Assembly: GCA_945893075.1 (NCBI GenBank)
Contig: CAMDDX010000013.1
Span: forward strand, 1-45,387
DNA length: 45,387 nt
Origin: Planctomyces sp. SH-PL62
Lineage (GTDB): Bacteria > Planctomycetota > Planctomycetia > Planctomycetales > Planctomycetaceae
Direction: 5' to 3'
The notes beneath the pieces are model-generated. The model was not told where the DNA came from. It made no database searches and saw only the letters and a program-made list of their open reading frames with translations. Positions within the stretch are counted from its first letter, which is position 1; the number at the start of each line of letters is the position of its first letter. Below are positions 1-8,727 of this stretch, piece after piece. The position numbers were made by a program, and so were the translations under genes.

Positions 1-2
1 TC

Positions 3-113
3 CGACACCACCTCGATCCATTCGCCTATCTCCGCGACGTGCTTCGCCGTCTTCCCACCACCGAGCCTGCCAACCTAACCAACCTGCTTCCCAATCGCTG
101 GCGGCCTGAGTGA
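3..113 (+). mobile_element. IS66-family transposase, C-terminal fragment
   Basis: The frame starting at base 3 reads DPFAYLRDVLRRLP and then NLLPNRWRPE before a TGA stop. This resembles the conserved C-terminal tail of IS66 transposases (TnpC). The rest of the gene lies off the left edge of the window. The reading is supported by a GTAAG-type terminal repeat about 30 bases downstream. Only about 36 residues are visible, so the family call rests on the tail and the end sequence. Confidence 0.8.
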
Positions 114-379
114 CGCATCGGACCAATGTGATCCGCCGGACGCTTACATCATTGCTGAGGATTCTGGGGCGACTCAAACGCGAAGATGGCGACTATGACT
201 TTATCGGAAAGTTACGGCCCACGACCCGAGGAAACTGGCACTTGGGGGATTTGTTGATCGCATTGGAGACGCCGGAGGGGGTCAGTGTCTACTCGCGCGA
301 CAAACATTTCGGCGTGTTGTGCCCGGCATTGAACAAACCGCAGCACCGAGGCACCTTGAATCAGCAAGGTGAGTCCTAA
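110..379 (+). pseudogene. PIN-like domain protein, 3' fragment cut by IS66
   Basis: The open frame begins inside the transposase end, but the host-gene part starts only after the IS end at base 147. It contains GDLLIALETPEGVSVYSRD followed by KHFGVLCPALNK, which resembles the last strand-helix part of PIN-like toxin or nuclease domains. The usual N-terminal DxN-type acidic motif is absent, as expected if the insertion removed the 5' half. The product would be non-functional as a nuclease. The PIN assignment is by resemblance of a short C-terminal region only. Confidence 0.5.
130..147. repeat. Putative right terminal inverted repeat of the IS66 element
   Basis: Read on the minus strand, the segment ending at base 147 begins GTAAGCGTCCGGCGG, which fits the GTAAG-type ends known for IS66 elements. 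It follows the transposase stop by about 16 bases. The left end is outside the window, so neither pairing nor a target duplication (the next 8 bases are ATCATTGC) can be confirmed. Confidence 0.6.
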
Positions 380-498
380 CGCAGGGCGGTTCGGATTGCT
401 TCCACACTGCTACGCCGGACAAGAAACTCCAGCGGGATGCTTTTCGAGAACCTGCGTCGCCGAAGGAAAGGCGTCAGAAACTGAAAACTGGCGGGAAT

Positions 499-1425
499 TC
501 ACTGCACCAAGCCCTTGGTCAGTTCCATGAATGCCGTTTCGAGGTTGACCTCTTCTTCGCGGAACAGGGTCAGCTTGAAGCCATTCTCCAGCAGAAGCGT
601 TGGCAGTTCGCTGTAGTCGAGGACTTCGGTGTTGAGCGTTGCGAAGACGGTCCCGTTTTTGGTCTCGACCGATTTCACTCCGGGGTGTTGCTCGATCAGC
701 GCGGCTGCGGCATCGAGGCGGTCCTTCACGCGGATCAGCAGCAGGATGCTGCGGCGGGCTTTGCGCATCACCTCATCGACGTAGCCGTCAATGATGAGGT
801 GGCCTTTCTCGATCATGCCGACGCGGGTGCAGACGTCGGCCAGTTCCGGCAGGATGTGGCTGCTGACGATGACGGTCTTCTTCATCTCGCCGAGCTTCTT
901 CAGCAGGTTGCGGATTTCGATGCGGGCGCGCGGGTCGAGGCCGCTGGCGGGTTCGTCAAGCAGCAGCACTTGTGGCTCGTGCAGCAGCACGCGAGCCAGG
1001 CCGATGCGTTGCGTTTGACCGCGCGACAATTGGTTGACCATCGCGTCCCGTTTGAAGGCCATGTCCACGAGTTCGAGTTTCTCTTCGCAGACCTTGCGGC
1101 GGCCGGGGCCGTTGATGCGGTAGGCGGCGGCGAAGAATTCGAGGTACTCGATGACCGTCATGTCGTCGTACACGCCGAAGAAGTCCGGCATGAAGCCGAC
1201 CAGGCGGCGAATCTCCTGCGGGTGCGTGTAGATCGACATACCGCAGACATACGCCTCGCCGTAATCGGGGCTGAGCAGCGTCGCCAGCATCCGCATCGTG
1301 GTCGTCTTGCCCGATCCGTTGGGGCCGATGAAGCCGAAGACATCTCCCTCGACCAGCTTGAGGTTGATGTTGTTGACGGCGATCAAGTCGCCGTAGCGTT
1401 TCGTGAGTTGATTGGTTTCGATCAC
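499..1425 (-). CDS. ABC transporter ATP-binding protein
   Basis: This is a 308-residue ATPase subunit of an ABC exporter, acting at the inner face of the cytoplasmic membrane. Walker A (GPNGSGKTT, about residues 34-42), the signature LSRGQTQRIGLAR, Walker B (LLLDEPASGLDP) and the switch histidine (SSH) are all present. The C-terminal 80 residues form the accessory domain typical of the CcmA/NatA/GldA-type subfamily. The GTG start overlaps the stop of the upstream membrane-protein gene by 4 bases (GTGA), indicating translational coupling. The two products probably form one transport or gliding-type export complex. The substrate is unknown. The signature has LSRGQ instead of LSGGQ, a common variant. 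Confidence 0.93.
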   Translation of the reverse strand: MIETNQLTKRYGDLIAVNNINLKLVEGDVFGFIGPNGSGKTTTMRMLATLLSPDYGEAYVCGMSIYTHPQEIRRLVGFMPDFFGVYDDMTVIEYLEFFAAAYRINGPGRRKVCEEKLELVDMAFKRDAMVNQLSRGQTQRIGLARVLLHEPQVLLLDEPASGLDPRARIEIRNLLKKLGEMKKTVIVSSHILPELADVCTRVGMIEKGHLIIDGYVDEVMRKARRSILLLIRVKDRLDAAAALIEQHPGVKSVETKNGTVFATLNTEVLDYSELPTLLLENGFKLTLFREEEVNLETAFMELTKGLVQ

Positions 1426-3806
1426 GGCGACTTGGTCTCGTTGGTTGGCGTGTCTTTAGAGGGGGGCGTTGTCTCGATCGGAGTGGCCGGAGCCGCTTCG
1501 TATTTCGGGAGTGTTCGAAGTCCAGACGTGTCGCCGATCCGTTTGACGGGCAGGAGAAACCGGACGAAGCCGTGATGCCGCGTCGGAGTTCGGGCTGTGC
1601 CGTTGAAACGCCACTCGGTGGTCGGTTCGGCGACGCGAGCGATTACGACCGCTCGGTCCTGCGACAGCAGCGGTGACAGATCGAAGGCTCGCAGGCTGTG
1701 ATGATCGAGGCCCGTGTAGCCTTTGCCGCCAGCCGCTTCGTGCAGCGTCAGCATCTGCAGGATGTCGGACGGGTCGAGGTTCAACGGGTTGTAACGCTCT
1801 TGTTCGACCAACACGTCTTCTTGGACTTTTCCTTTCTTGGCGAGCCGCTTCGTGACGGTGGTCCGAGTCAGGAAGCCGCGCAATTCACGTCCGTAGTTGC
1901 GTTCGTCTTTTGGAGTCCACGGCTGATCGGCCGGCCAAATGGTGGCTGCTTCGCCGAGCTTCGGATGCGGGTAGAAGATCCATTTCTCATAGACCACGAT
2001 CCAGTCGCGCAACTCGAACGGCAGGTGATGCACGATGCGACCGCTCAATTCGTTGGCCGAGGCGCTGGTGAGTTCCGATTCGACGAGCGGCGTTTCGGAG
2101 ATCCACAACGATTCCGAGGTCAGCGATTTCGAGGACCATTGCGCGAAGGGGACGCCGTTCAAAGATGAGCGGTCTGCGGCCGAATGCGCGACGGCGCGTC
2201 CGAGATCGAAGCCGCTTTCGCGGTAGAGGCCGCCAGAGGAATTCTCCGGGAAGCCCAACCAACTGAGGGTCGTCAGTGGGCGAGTGGGGTTCAGCTTGGC
2301 TGGTGTGGTCTCGATTTTCCAGACGCGATTCTCGGTCGAATAAGTTGTCGCCCACGAGCGTGCGGTCACCTCTTGCCGGCCGGCGTCGATATCCACGACA
2401 TCCAATTGCGTGAGCTTGGGAGTGTCTCCATTGGTTGCATGAGCCAGCCACACCGTGCCGATGCTGGCGACCGCAACCAGCAGCGGTAGCGTTCCCCATG
2501 TCCAATGCGGGCGTTTCAGCAATTTGTGGACGAGCAGATAATCCAGCGGGCCGATCAACGCCGAGTACACCAGCAACAGCCCGAGCGCTTCCCACAACGT
2601 CGGTCGTGAGACATCGGGCATGTGGATCACCGCCGCTCGCCACTGCGATGCGAGGTCGGTGATTCCGCTCTGCGACAAAGTGGATCGAACCGCCGACTTG
2701 GAGGTCTCTTTTTCGGTGGCTTGTTGCAGCAGGCGTTTGATAAACGCCGTGCGCCCATTCCAGCGTGAGAGGGGTGCCGCCGTCAGATCGACCCCCAGCA
2801 CAGTCACCTGTCCGTACCCGAAACTCGCTCGTGTCACCAGCGTTCCATCGAGGCACGAAACCAGCACTCGCCCTTCTTGCGGCTTCAAGAAAGTGACTGC
2901 TGTGCGATTCGCTCCCAAAATTTTGTGAGCATGGACGGCGTAACTTTCGATGCCGCTCAGGTCGTTCGTTCGAGTCCGTTCGCGAACCGCCACGATTTCG
3001 TTCAGCAATTCGGACCACGGTGTGCGCTGAAACTCGTCGAGATCGGTGGCAATCGTGACGACCAGATGACCGCCGCGCCGCAGCCAACGTTCGAGTTCCA
3101 CTCGTGCCGTTTCCGTCAACGTTGTGCCGCTGGTGACCCAGATGCCATCGAGGCTATCCAAGGCCCAGGGAATCTCAGCCGCGTCCGGCCAATGATCCGA
3201 CTTCGCGGCCAGCAGTGATTCGGTGGCCTTCAACAACTCGGTGTCTTTCGCGGTTCCCACTTCCAGCCACACGGGTTGAGATTGTCGCAACGGAACAAAG
3301 AACGGAGCCTCCGACGACTCCATGTCGCTGCCGAACCGTTTTGGGAGCAGCTTTCTCTTTTGGATCGGCTCCGGCCCGTCGGCCCAGACGCGGACCTCGA
3401 TATCACCGTCTAGTCGTCCGCTGCGAAACACGCCGACCCAACGCGATGTCGAACCGGTTGACTGCTGTGACAACGGTTGCGAGATAAGCACGCCATCGGG
3501 GTCGCTGACAATCACTTCGCAGGCACGAGCGTTGGGGAATACGCCATCGACGATGATCGGTGTCCACTGACCCACTTTGAAGTTGCGATCGAAACCGACT
3601 CGCGGCAACAACACTCCGCCGTGGACCCAAGCTGGTCCAGCGAGCAAAGCCAGCGCGGCGACGAGAAAGGGCGTCAGCTTGCGCTTCGCCCCACGGGAAC
3701 TCCAAGAGATTGTCGATTCGCCACCGCTCACGAAGTCCACCACACCGCTGGTTGGAAGCAATTGATCTGCCCGCGACGCCAAGCCACCGCGAGGGCGGCG
3801 GATCAT
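1422..3806 (-). CDS. Large membrane-anchored protein coupled to ABC ATPase
   Basis: The protein has about 794 residues. I chose the ATG at 3806 because GGAAGGG lies 6 bases upstream of it; a longer frame runs to 3896 but overlaps the previous gene. A hydrophobic segment (PFLVAALALLAGPAW, about residues 45-60) looks like a signal or anchor. A large extracytoplasmic part follows, including a Rossmann-like stretch around GIWVTSGTTLTETAR and WLRRGGHLVV that resembles class I glutamine-amidotransferase-like folds seen in ABC-2-linked auxiliary proteins. Two membrane segments lie at about residues 405-425 and 438-456, and a long periplasmic tail follows. No catalytic residues were recognised. The 4-base overlap with the ATPase gene implies a shared complex. 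The function is not established. Confidence 0.75.
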   Translation of the reverse strand: MIRRPRGGLASRADQLLPTSGVVDFVSGGESTISWSSRGAKRKLTPFLVAALALLAGPAWVHGGVLLPRVGFDRNFKVGQWTPIIVDGVFPNARACEVIVSDPDGVLISQPLSQQSTGSTSRWVGVFRSGRLDGDIEVRVWADGPEPIQKRKLLPKRFGSDMESSEAPFFVPLRQSQPVWLEVGTAKDTELLKATESLLAAKSDHWPDAAEIPWALDSLDGIWVTSGTTLTETARVELERWLRRGGHLVVTIATDLDEFQRTPWSELLNEIVAVRERTRTNDLSGIESYAVHAHKILGANRTAVTFLKPQEGRVLVSCLDGTLVTRASFGYGQVTVLGVDLTAAPLSRWNGRTAFIKRLLQQATEKETSKSAVRSTLSQSGITDLASQWRAAVIHMPDVSRPTLWEALGLLLVYSALIGPLDYLLVHKLLKRPHWTWGTLPLLVAVASIGTVWLAHATNGDTPKLTQLDVVDIDAGRQEVTARSWATTYSTENRVWKIETTPAKLNPTRPLTTLSWLGFPENSSGGLYRESGFDLGRAVAHSAADRSSLNGVPFAQWSSKSLTSESLWISETPLVESELTSASANELSGRIVHHLPFELRDWIVVYEKWIFYPHPKLGEAATIWPADQPWTPKDERNYGRELRGFLTRTTVTKRLAKKGKVQEDVLVEQERYNPLNLDPSDILQMLTLHEAAGGKGYTGLDHHSLRAFDLSPLLSQDRAVVIARVAEPTTEWRFNGTARTPTRHHGFVRFLLPVKRIGDTSGLRTLPKYEAAPATPIETTPPSKDTPTNETKSP

Positions 3807-3846
3807 ACGCAACCCTTCCGCGAATCGTGAGCGCGGACGACGGGAT

Positions 3847-4287
3847 TCACGAATTTCCCTCGGCCGAATCGGGCCACTCCACAATTTTGTCGGCATACTC
3901 GCCGGCGATCACGATCGACTCGAGCGGTTGTCCCGCTCGGCAGATGCAGCAGACGGTTTTCAACCGTCCATGAGCCAGCCGCGTCTCGCCGCGCCAAAAC
4001 TCGATCTCGTAATTCAGCGACTTCACGCCCTTGCGGACGACGTTCAGTCGCACCTCCAAGAGATCCTCGAAGTACGCCGGAGCCTCAAACGAACAAGACG
4101 CCGACACGCGCGGCCAGCCAATCACCGAACCATCCGGCTGCGACTGCATGATGCTCAGGCCCAGCGAGCGGAAGAAGGCGTGCTCGGCTTCCTCCATGTA
4201 CCGGTAGTAGTTCGCGAAATGGATGATCCCCGCCATGTCGGTGTCGGCGAACTCGACGCGGCGAGTGCTGATGAATTGAGCGAGCAT
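3847..4287 (-). CDS. Acyl-CoA thioesterase, YbgC/4HBT hotdog family
   Basis: This is a 146-residue single hotdog-domain protein. The N-terminal motif EFADTDMAGIIHFANYYRY contains the catalytic Asp (about residue 17) and the HFANY segment of the 4-hydroxybenzoyl-CoA thioesterase/YbgC family. Such enzymes hydrolyse acyl- or aroyl-CoA or ACP thioesters in the cytoplasm. The start is MLAQF at 4287; the frame is open further upstream, but that part reads through an inverted repeat. It follows a chorismate-lyase-like gene on the same strand, and an aromatic or lipid substrate is therefore conceivable. That is inference only. About 40 bases separate it from the next gene. Confidence 0.88.
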   Translation of the reverse strand: MLAQFISTRRVEFADTDMAGIIHFANYYRYMEEAEHAFFRSLGLSIMQSQPDGSVIGWPRVSASCSFEAPAYFEDLLEVRLNVVRKGVKSLNYEIEFWRGETRLAHGRLKTVCCICRAGQPLESIVIAGEYADKIVEWPDSAEGNS

Positions 4288-4322
4288 GAGTTGTGTGTCC
4301 GAGCTTTTCTGAACTGCGGGGA

Positions 4323-4417
4323 ACAGGCTGGCGGAAAATGGAGGGCGAAAAATGGACGCAGTTGAGATGCGACTCATCTTGTCTCCATTTTCCGCCCTCC
4401 ATTTTTCGCCTGCCTGT
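4323..4417. repeat. Intergenic inverted repeat E1
   Basis: Arms of 34 bases (4323-4356 and 4384-4417) pair with about three mismatches around a 27-base loop. Each arm contains GGCGGAAAATGGAGGGCG or its near copy GGCGAAAAATGGAGGGCG. The repeat lies 4 bases past the stop codon of the minus-strand gene ending at 4422. It could act as a 3' hairpin or be a small palindromic repeat element. There is no U-tract typical of an intrinsic terminator. Confidence 0.75.
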
Positions 4418-4421
4418 CCGG

Positions 4422-4961
4422 CTACTGTTCCAACGGAGCCGAAATCTCCAACAAATCCACCGCCGGTCGCCCATCACAAAAGATCGTCGCCAAGCGGCCA
4501 TACGTCTGCCCGTGCAACGGTATTCGTAGAGCGTCACTCAACCCCGGCCCGGCGGTGATTCGCAAGATGGCTCCCAGGTCGATGTGTAAGAAAACATTGT
4601 GCTGGATCAGAATTCGTCCCAGCGGTGTCTGCTCGTGCAGAATTTCGTCGCGGACTCGCTCCGACACCGTTTTCAAATCGAATCGCACGATGCCGAACTG
4701 CACGACTTGATCTGTTCCTTGCTTGAGCAACACGATCTTGCGGCTGTAGAGGTCGCCCTCCAATCGCTTCGCCAGCACGCGCACATCGACGGGGGATTTG
4801 TGATACGACTCCATCGCCACGGTCATGTGATGATTGTGAGCCAACAGCGACTTGTACGGCTCCGGCGTCATCGCCGACGGCACATGCTCGGCCCGTTCGA
4901 TCAGCGGCGAGACGCTGGGAAACAGCTCGACCAGGGATTTGAGTTCGTCGTGTGGGTTCAT
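4422..4961 (-). CDS. Chorismate-lyase-like (UbiC/DUF98-type) protein
   Basis: The protein has 179 residues, starting at MNPHDELKSL. The central part (PEPYKSLLAHNHHMT, then KIVLLKQGTDQVVQFG and TPLGRILIQHN) follows the order of elements in chorismate lyase-like proteins: a conserved short motif, a beta hairpin, and a TPLGR turn. Characterised relatives release pyruvate from chorismate to give 4-hydroxybenzoate. The catalytic arginine and glutamate cannot be assigned with confidence here, so it may bind rather than convert a ligand. It lies between an antitoxin-like gene and a 4HBT thioesterase on the same strand. A different small-molecule-binding fold is possible. Confidence 0.5.
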   Translation of the reverse strand: MNPHDELKSLVELFPSVSPLIERAEHVPSAMTPEPYKSLLAHNHHMTVAMESYHKSPVDVRVLAKRLEGDLYSRKIVLLKQGTDQVVQFGIVRFDLKTVSERVRDEILHEQTPLGRILIQHNVFLHIDLGAILRITAGPGLSDALRIPLHGQTYGRLATIFCDGRPAVDLLEISAPLEQ

Positions 4962-5019
4962 GTTGTCTAAAAATCGTGCGGCAAGTCTTGCGTGGCTTGA
5001 GGTGACCAGATGATGCGGC

Positions 5020-5205
5020 TCATTCGTCTTCCTCAAGCTGCCGGAAGACTTCATCGTGGTCGATGCCCTGACCATCAGCGATTTGCTGGAGACCAATCTC
5101 AATCTTCTCGCGGACATAGAGTTGGTACATCAAATCTTCCCAATCCGCGTCCTCCGGAAGTCGTTCAATGATCTCGCGAGCGGCTGTCTTTACGGCACTC
5201 ATCAT
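5020..5205 (-). CDS. RelB/addiction-module-type antitoxin, apparently orphan
   Basis: This is a 61-residue acidic, mostly helical protein: AAREIIERLPEDADWEDLMY, then a second helix rich in Glu and Gln, ending LEEDE. The pattern matches short conserved antitoxin-like proteins of planctomycetes and cyanobacteria that usually precede a ParE/RelE toxin. No toxin follows: the next 58 bases are non-coding and then the chorismate-lyase-like gene begins. It could neutralise a toxin elsewhere, for example the ParE at 6636, or be a relic. The start may be either of the two ATGs at 5205 and 5202. Confidence 0.6.
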   Translation of the reverse strand: MMSAVKTAAREIIERLPEDADWEDLMYQLYVREKIEIGLQQIADGQGIDHDEVFRQLEEDE

Positions 5206-5244
5206 CTTCTCCGTTTCAAAACCTTGTTTTGGTCACGCTCGTTC

Positions 5245-6639
5245 CTACGTGTATCGCACCAGCCGATGCTGCGATTCAAAGTATTCCGGCAGCAGGCTAT
5301 CGACTTGCAGCAGCCCCTTGCGAGTCAGCCGGACCTGACCGTCATCGACCTCCAGATATCCAGCAGCCTCTTGGTTGCGGAGCGGTTCGGCAAACTCGGC
5401 CAGCACGTCGACACCGAACTTGCGAGCGAACACTTCGGAATCGAGATGCCCTTCTTTCATTTGCAGCACAAACTCGCGAATCAATAACTGATGAGCCGTC
5501 GGTCGCATCGCGCGGTTGATCGGCAACCGGCCCTCAGTCAGAACCGCCTTTTGATATTCTTCGAGCCCGTCGTAGTTTTGGTAATGCACTCCTTGCAGAT
5601 GTCCGAACGCGGAGACTCCCGACGCGAGCAGGTCCGTGCCGCGAAACAGATTGTCGCGATAGACGAACCGGTCGGTATTGAGACTCTTCACGAACTCGTT
5701 GCCGCTGGAAATCTGATAGCCGGCGGTCAGGAACCGGTCCATCGCCTCGCTGACCCAGCGGCGCTTTGTCGGCCAATCGGCCACCGGTGACATGACGCCG
5801 TGCTCTCGCATTTCCTTCGAGATCAGTGTGTTGAACGGCAACTCCATTTGATAGACGGTGATGTTGTCCGGGCTGAGTTCAATCGCCTTCTCAACACACC
5901 GCAGCCAGTTCTCATCCGTCTCGCCGATCATGCCGGCGATCAGGTCGATGTTGATCTGCGGAAAGCCAACCTGTTGCAGCCAGTCGTACGCTCGAAAGAT
6001 TTCCGGAGAGAGATGCGCCCGCCCGTTCTCTTCCAGAATCGCGTCATTGAAATTCTCGACGCCGAGCGACACGCGCGTGACGCCGATTTCCTTCAGCGTC
6101 TTGACCTTCTCCAGGTTGAGCGTCCCCGGCTCGCACTCGAACGTGACCTCGTCCGCGTGGTCCCACGAGATCGTCCGCCGCAGCGTGTCGCGCAGAAACA
6201 GCAACTGCTTTGAGCTGAGATAACTCGGCGTCCCGCCCCCGAAGTACACGACCTGCAACTGCCGCCCGCGCACCGCCGGCTGCTGTCCGAGCAACTCAAT
6301 CTCGCGGCCGAGCGATTCGACATACTGCTCGATCGCTGTCGCGTTTTGATTCGTGTAGACCCGGAAATAACAAAACTTGCACCGCTTCCGGCAAAACGGA
6401 ATGTGCAAATACAGCCCCAGCGATACATCCCGATTCGGCTCGCTGGCGAACGCCGATTGAATCTCGCCGACCAACTCCGTCCGCCATTGCGAGAACGGCG
6501 GATAGTTCGACACGAAGTAGCTGCCGACTTCGGTAGACCCAACTGCCGGAGTGACGGTGGGAGTTGTCACCGGCAGGATTGTTATCGGTGTCGCAGTTTG
6601 GGCATCACTCATGGTTTTTCCGTTGTCGTCGTTGCTCAT
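5245..6639 (-). CDS. HemN/HemW-like radical SAM protein
   Basis: The 464-residue protein carries the radical SAM cluster motif CxxxCxxC (Cys83, Cys87, Cys90 in CRKRCKFC) followed by a phenylalanine-rich strand, then GGGTPS at about 134-139, a SAM-binding element. The C-terminal HemN-type domain is present. Family members include anaerobic coproporphyrinogen oxidase, the haem chaperone HemW and class C radical SAM methyltransferases. The roughly 40-residue Thr/Pro-rich N-terminal extension and the non-haem neighbours leave the reaction open. The ATG at 6639 overlaps the ParE stop by 4 bases; a second ATG at 6612 is an alternative. Nearby thioesterase and chorismate-lyase-like genes could point to a specialised metabolic role. 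Confidence 0.85.
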   Translation of the reverse strand: MSNDDNGKTMSDAQTATPITILPVTTPTVTPAVGSTEVGSYFVSNYPPFSQWRTELVGEIQSAFASEPNRDVSLGLYLHIPFCRKRCKFCYFRVYTNQNATAIEQYVESLGREIELLGQQPAVRGRQLQVVYFGGGTPSYLSSKQLLFLRDTLRRTISWDHADEVTFECEPGTLNLEKVKTLKEIGVTRVSLGVENFNDAILEENGRAHLSPEIFRAYDWLQQVGFPQINIDLIAGMIGETDENWLRCVEKAIELSPDNITVYQMELPFNTLISKEMREHGVMSPVADWPTKRRWVSEAMDRFLTAGYQISSGNEFVKSLNTDRFVYRDNLFRGTDLLASGVSAFGHLQGVHYQNYDGLEEYQKAVLTEGRLPINRAMRPTAHQLLIREFVLQMKEGHLDSEVFARKFGVDVLAEFAEPLRNQEAAGYLEVDDGQVRLTRKGLLQVDSLLPEYFESQHRLVRYT

Positions 6640-6935
6640 CGGACACGACGCTTCCAGACAGAAGGATCGCGTCGATGATGGAAGACCGCCAGGACGACAA
6701 TTCGTTTTGGCTCAGCTTGGAATAAGACGCTGTAGGGAAAGCGGTCCACGATGGCTTGGCGAATTCCTTCAAAGACGACAGGGAATTGGCCGGGATGTTG
6801 GCAGATTCGTTCAAAGGTCGCCTGCACCTTGGCAACGAAATCACGTCCGAGGCTGGCGTGTTGTTGTTCGTACCAATCGGCCGCCTCATCAAACTCTGCC
6901 TGAGCGGCTCGGCGCAGTACCACTGGCAGTTTCAT
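6636..6935 (-). CDS. ParE/RelE-family toxin
   Basis: This 99-residue basic protein has the family pattern: an N-terminal strand ([21 protein letters not shown]), two helices ([19 protein letters not shown]), then [20 protein letters not shown] and a final strand [18 protein letters not shown]. ParE toxins inhibit gyrase and RelE toxins cleave mRNA; the sequence alone does not decide between them. The ATG at 6935 overlaps the antitoxin stop by 4 bases, the normal antitoxin-toxin order. Its stop also overlaps the start of the radical SAM gene by 4 bases, an unusual operon extension. Confidence 0.88.
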   Translation of the reverse strand: MKLPVVLRRAAQAEFDEAADWYEQQHASLGRDFVAKVQATFERICQHPGQFPVVFEGIRQAIVDRFPYSVLFQAEPKRIVVLAVFHHRRDPSVWKRRVR

Positions 6936-7159
6936 TGGCCCAGCCTCGCCAAAGTCGCTGCCTTGACCGCCTCCCAAGAGACCACGTCATCGGGATTCTG
7001 TTCATGGTCCCGCAATCGGTGTTCGAGCTCTTGCTGTTGCGAATCGGTCAGCGGCGCTGCCCGCTGTGTCGGAGCGATGCTGTCCCAGATTTCTTCTACC
7101 AGCAACAACCGGTCTTCAACGCTCAGCCGGTCAATGTGTAATTCAGTAAGCAAGGGCAT
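6932..7159 (-). CDS. Addiction-module antitoxin (TIGR02574 type)
   Basis: The 75-residue acidic protein begins MPLLTELHIDRLSVEDRLLL and continues VEEIWDSIA, the typical start of the putative addiction module component family. A C-terminal helix ends [16 protein letters not shown], where the toxin-binding tail is expected. It is encoded immediately before, and overlaps, the ParE toxin gene. The longer open frame reaching 7267 reads into unrelated intergenic sequence, so I placed the start at 7159. It probably represses its own operon as a complex with the toxin. Confidence 0.85.
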   Translation of the reverse strand: MPLLTELHIDRLSVEDRLLLVEEIWDSIAPTQRAAPLTDSQQQELEHRLRDHEQNPDDVVSWEAVKAATLARLGQ

Positions 7160-7211
7160 CGACGGTCTCCGTTCATGAACTCGGATCAATCTCTTTCGCA
7201 TTGCGGACGAT

Positions 7212-7490
7212 CTACTTCGGCGCAAATTCGGAACGCGCATAAGACTCCAAGAAACCACACTCGACACACCGAAATGTTGCCACGGGAAGTTTTTGGCCGA
7301 ACCAAATCCCCTTCACGCCAGTCAAAAATGATTTTTCAGGCGTGCCCTCCATCCACTGGCTAATGACGGTCCTATCAAAGCCAATGTTGGCGGGACCGGG
7401 AACAAATCCCTGCCTCATTTCACTTTTGCATTTGGGGCAAATCAACGAGTTCTCGTTCACGCCACTGGCTCCCTGCTGGAGTTCATTCAC
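7212..7490 (-). CDS. Small zinc-ribbon protein (DUF6487-like)
   Basis: This is a 92-residue protein with two CxxC knuckles, C18-C21 (CPKC) and C75-C78 (CVEC), spaced to hold one zinc ion. Between them lies [16 protein letters not shown], a conserved block in this family of unknown function. The best start is GTG at 7490, overlapping the stop of the PQQ-propeller gene by 8 bases, so the two may be co-translated. No membrane segment is seen. The role is unknown. Confidence 0.75.
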   Translation of the reverse strand: MNELQQGASGVNENSLICPKCKSEMRQGFVPGPANIGFDRTVISQWMEGTPEKSFLTGVKGIWFGQKLPVATFRCVECGFLESYARSEFAPK

Positions 7491-8631
7491 CGAAGCAGAT
7501 CAATGTCCCGTCGTTTCCTTCGGCTCCGATCACGAGACATCCTTCACCGACGGCCGGAGATGCGGAAATCCCTCGGCCGGGGACTTGATGCCTTTCGATC
7601 AGCTTACCGTCGGCGAGACTGGCTTCGTACAAGAAACCGTCCTTCGAGCCGACAAACACTCGGTCGCCGACGACGACCGGTGAGCTGTTGACTTGGCCGC
7701 GAGTCGCCAGCTTCCAAACGCCTTTGCCGGTGGCTCGGTCGATCGCGTGGAGTTGTTTGTCCTGGCCGCCGATCAACACCAGCTTGTCGGTCAGCGCGGC
7801 GGACGAGTGATACGGTTCGGCACGCTGCGGGTCGCTGTAGCGCCAGACGATTTCTTTCTTGCGCCAGTCGAGGCAGATGACTTCGCTCTCGTGCGTGCCG
7901 ACATACAGCAGGTCGCCACTGACGGCCGGCGATGCGATCAGGAATCGTTCCAGCGGCATGTCCGTCTCTTGCTCGCCGGTCTCAATGTTGATGACGCGCA
8001 TGTGCTGATCGCAGCCGGTCACGAACGTGTGCTTGCCGGAAACCGCCGGCGAGCCGTTCACGCGGTCCTCTGTTTGATACTGCCAGAGCTTCGTGCCGTC
8101 GGTCGCTTTCACGCAGTACAGCGAGCTGTCATACGAGCCGAAGATCAGCCGGTCGCTGACGACATTCGCCGACGCGATAATCTGTCCGTTCGACGCGAAC
8201 GTCCATTTCTTCTTGCCAGTCTTGCGGTCGATGGCGTGAAACACGCCGTCCTCATCGCCGGCAAACACGCCGTCGGCGGTCACGGTCGGAGACGACTGAA
8301 AGCCGGGCAGAAACGTGTTCTTCTCAACTTTGTCGAGCGTGCGATACGACCACACGATTTCGCCGGTCGAAAGTTTCAGGCAGAGCATCTCGCCGGTGAG
8401 CGCTCCGACATAAACGTGTTCGCCGACGATCGCGGCCGTCGAGGTGAAGCCATCCTTCGACGTGATCTTCCATTTTTGTTTGAGCGTCTTCGGCAGCGGA
8501 CTGCTCGCGACGCCAGCCAAGTCAGCCGTGCGCCGAAATGTCGGCCAACTGGTATCGAGCTTCGTGGATTTCGCCTCTTGTGCCGACGCTGTCATCGACG
8601 ACGACAGCCAGGCGATTGCGAAGAGCAACAT
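7483..8631 (-). CDS. Secreted PQQ-like beta-propeller repeat protein
   Basis: The mature part contains about seven repeats of the type [20 protein letters not shown] and [20 protein letters not shown], with the W-docking pattern of PQQ-binding-like/BamB propellers (for example [12 protein letters not shown]). No catalytic PQQ dehydrogenase residues were recognised, so a binding or scaffold role outside the cytoplasm is more likely. The start is uncertain. The ATG at 8631 gives a signal peptide [17 protein letters not shown] but no charged n-region. An upstream ATG at 8739 would include RRWPLYRF but also encode the G-rich intergenic tract and overlap the alcohol dehydrogenase gene. Confidence 0.85.
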   Translation of the reverse strand: MLLFAIAWLSSSMTASAQEAKSTKLDTSWPTFRRTADLAGVASSPLPKTLKQKWKITSKDGFTSTAAIVGEHVYVGALTGEMLCLKLSTGEIVWSYRTLDKVEKNTFLPGFQSSPTVTADGVFAGDEDGVFHAIDRKTGKKKWTFASNGQIIASANVVSDRLIFGSYDSSLYCVKATDGTKLWQYQTEDRVNGSPAVSGKHTFVTGCDQHMRVINIETGEQETDMPLERFLIASPAVSGDLLYVGTHESEVICLDWRKKEIVWRYSDPQRAEPYHSSAALTDKLVLIGGQDKQLHAIDRATGKGVWKLATRGQVNSSPVVVGDRVFVGSKDGFLYEASLADGKLIERHQVPGRGISASPAVGEGCLVIGAEGNDGTLICFGE

Positions 8632-8694
8632 CAAAAAACGGTATAACGGCCATCGGCGTTCGGCTTTCGGCTTTCGGCCGGAACTGTCTTCCCT

Positions 8695-8727
8695 AGCCCC
8701 TAATCCCAATCCCCTAACCCCTCTTCT
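8695..8727 (-). other. G-rich tract between two genes
   Basis: On the minus strand this stretch contains five runs of three or more G (GGGG, GGGG, GGG, GGGG, GGG) separated by short loops, the pattern needed for a G-quadruplex. It begins at the stop codon of the alcohol dehydrogenase gene and runs toward the PQQ-propeller gene, so it would sit in the intergenic part of a shared mRNA. No function is demonstrated. Confidence 0.55.

Noticed and set aside
685..1575. 296-codon plus-strand open frame opposite the ABC ATPase gene
   Set aside because: It is antisense to a gene with all ABC motifs, its product has no recognisable domain, and the bias to Val, Ala, Asp, Arg and His is typical of GC-rich antisense frames.
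4323..4417. Inverted repeats read as classical Rho-independent terminators
   Set aside because: They lack the U-tract, several have long loops (up to 92 bases), and two lie inside coding sequence, so a simple terminator label does not fit the set.
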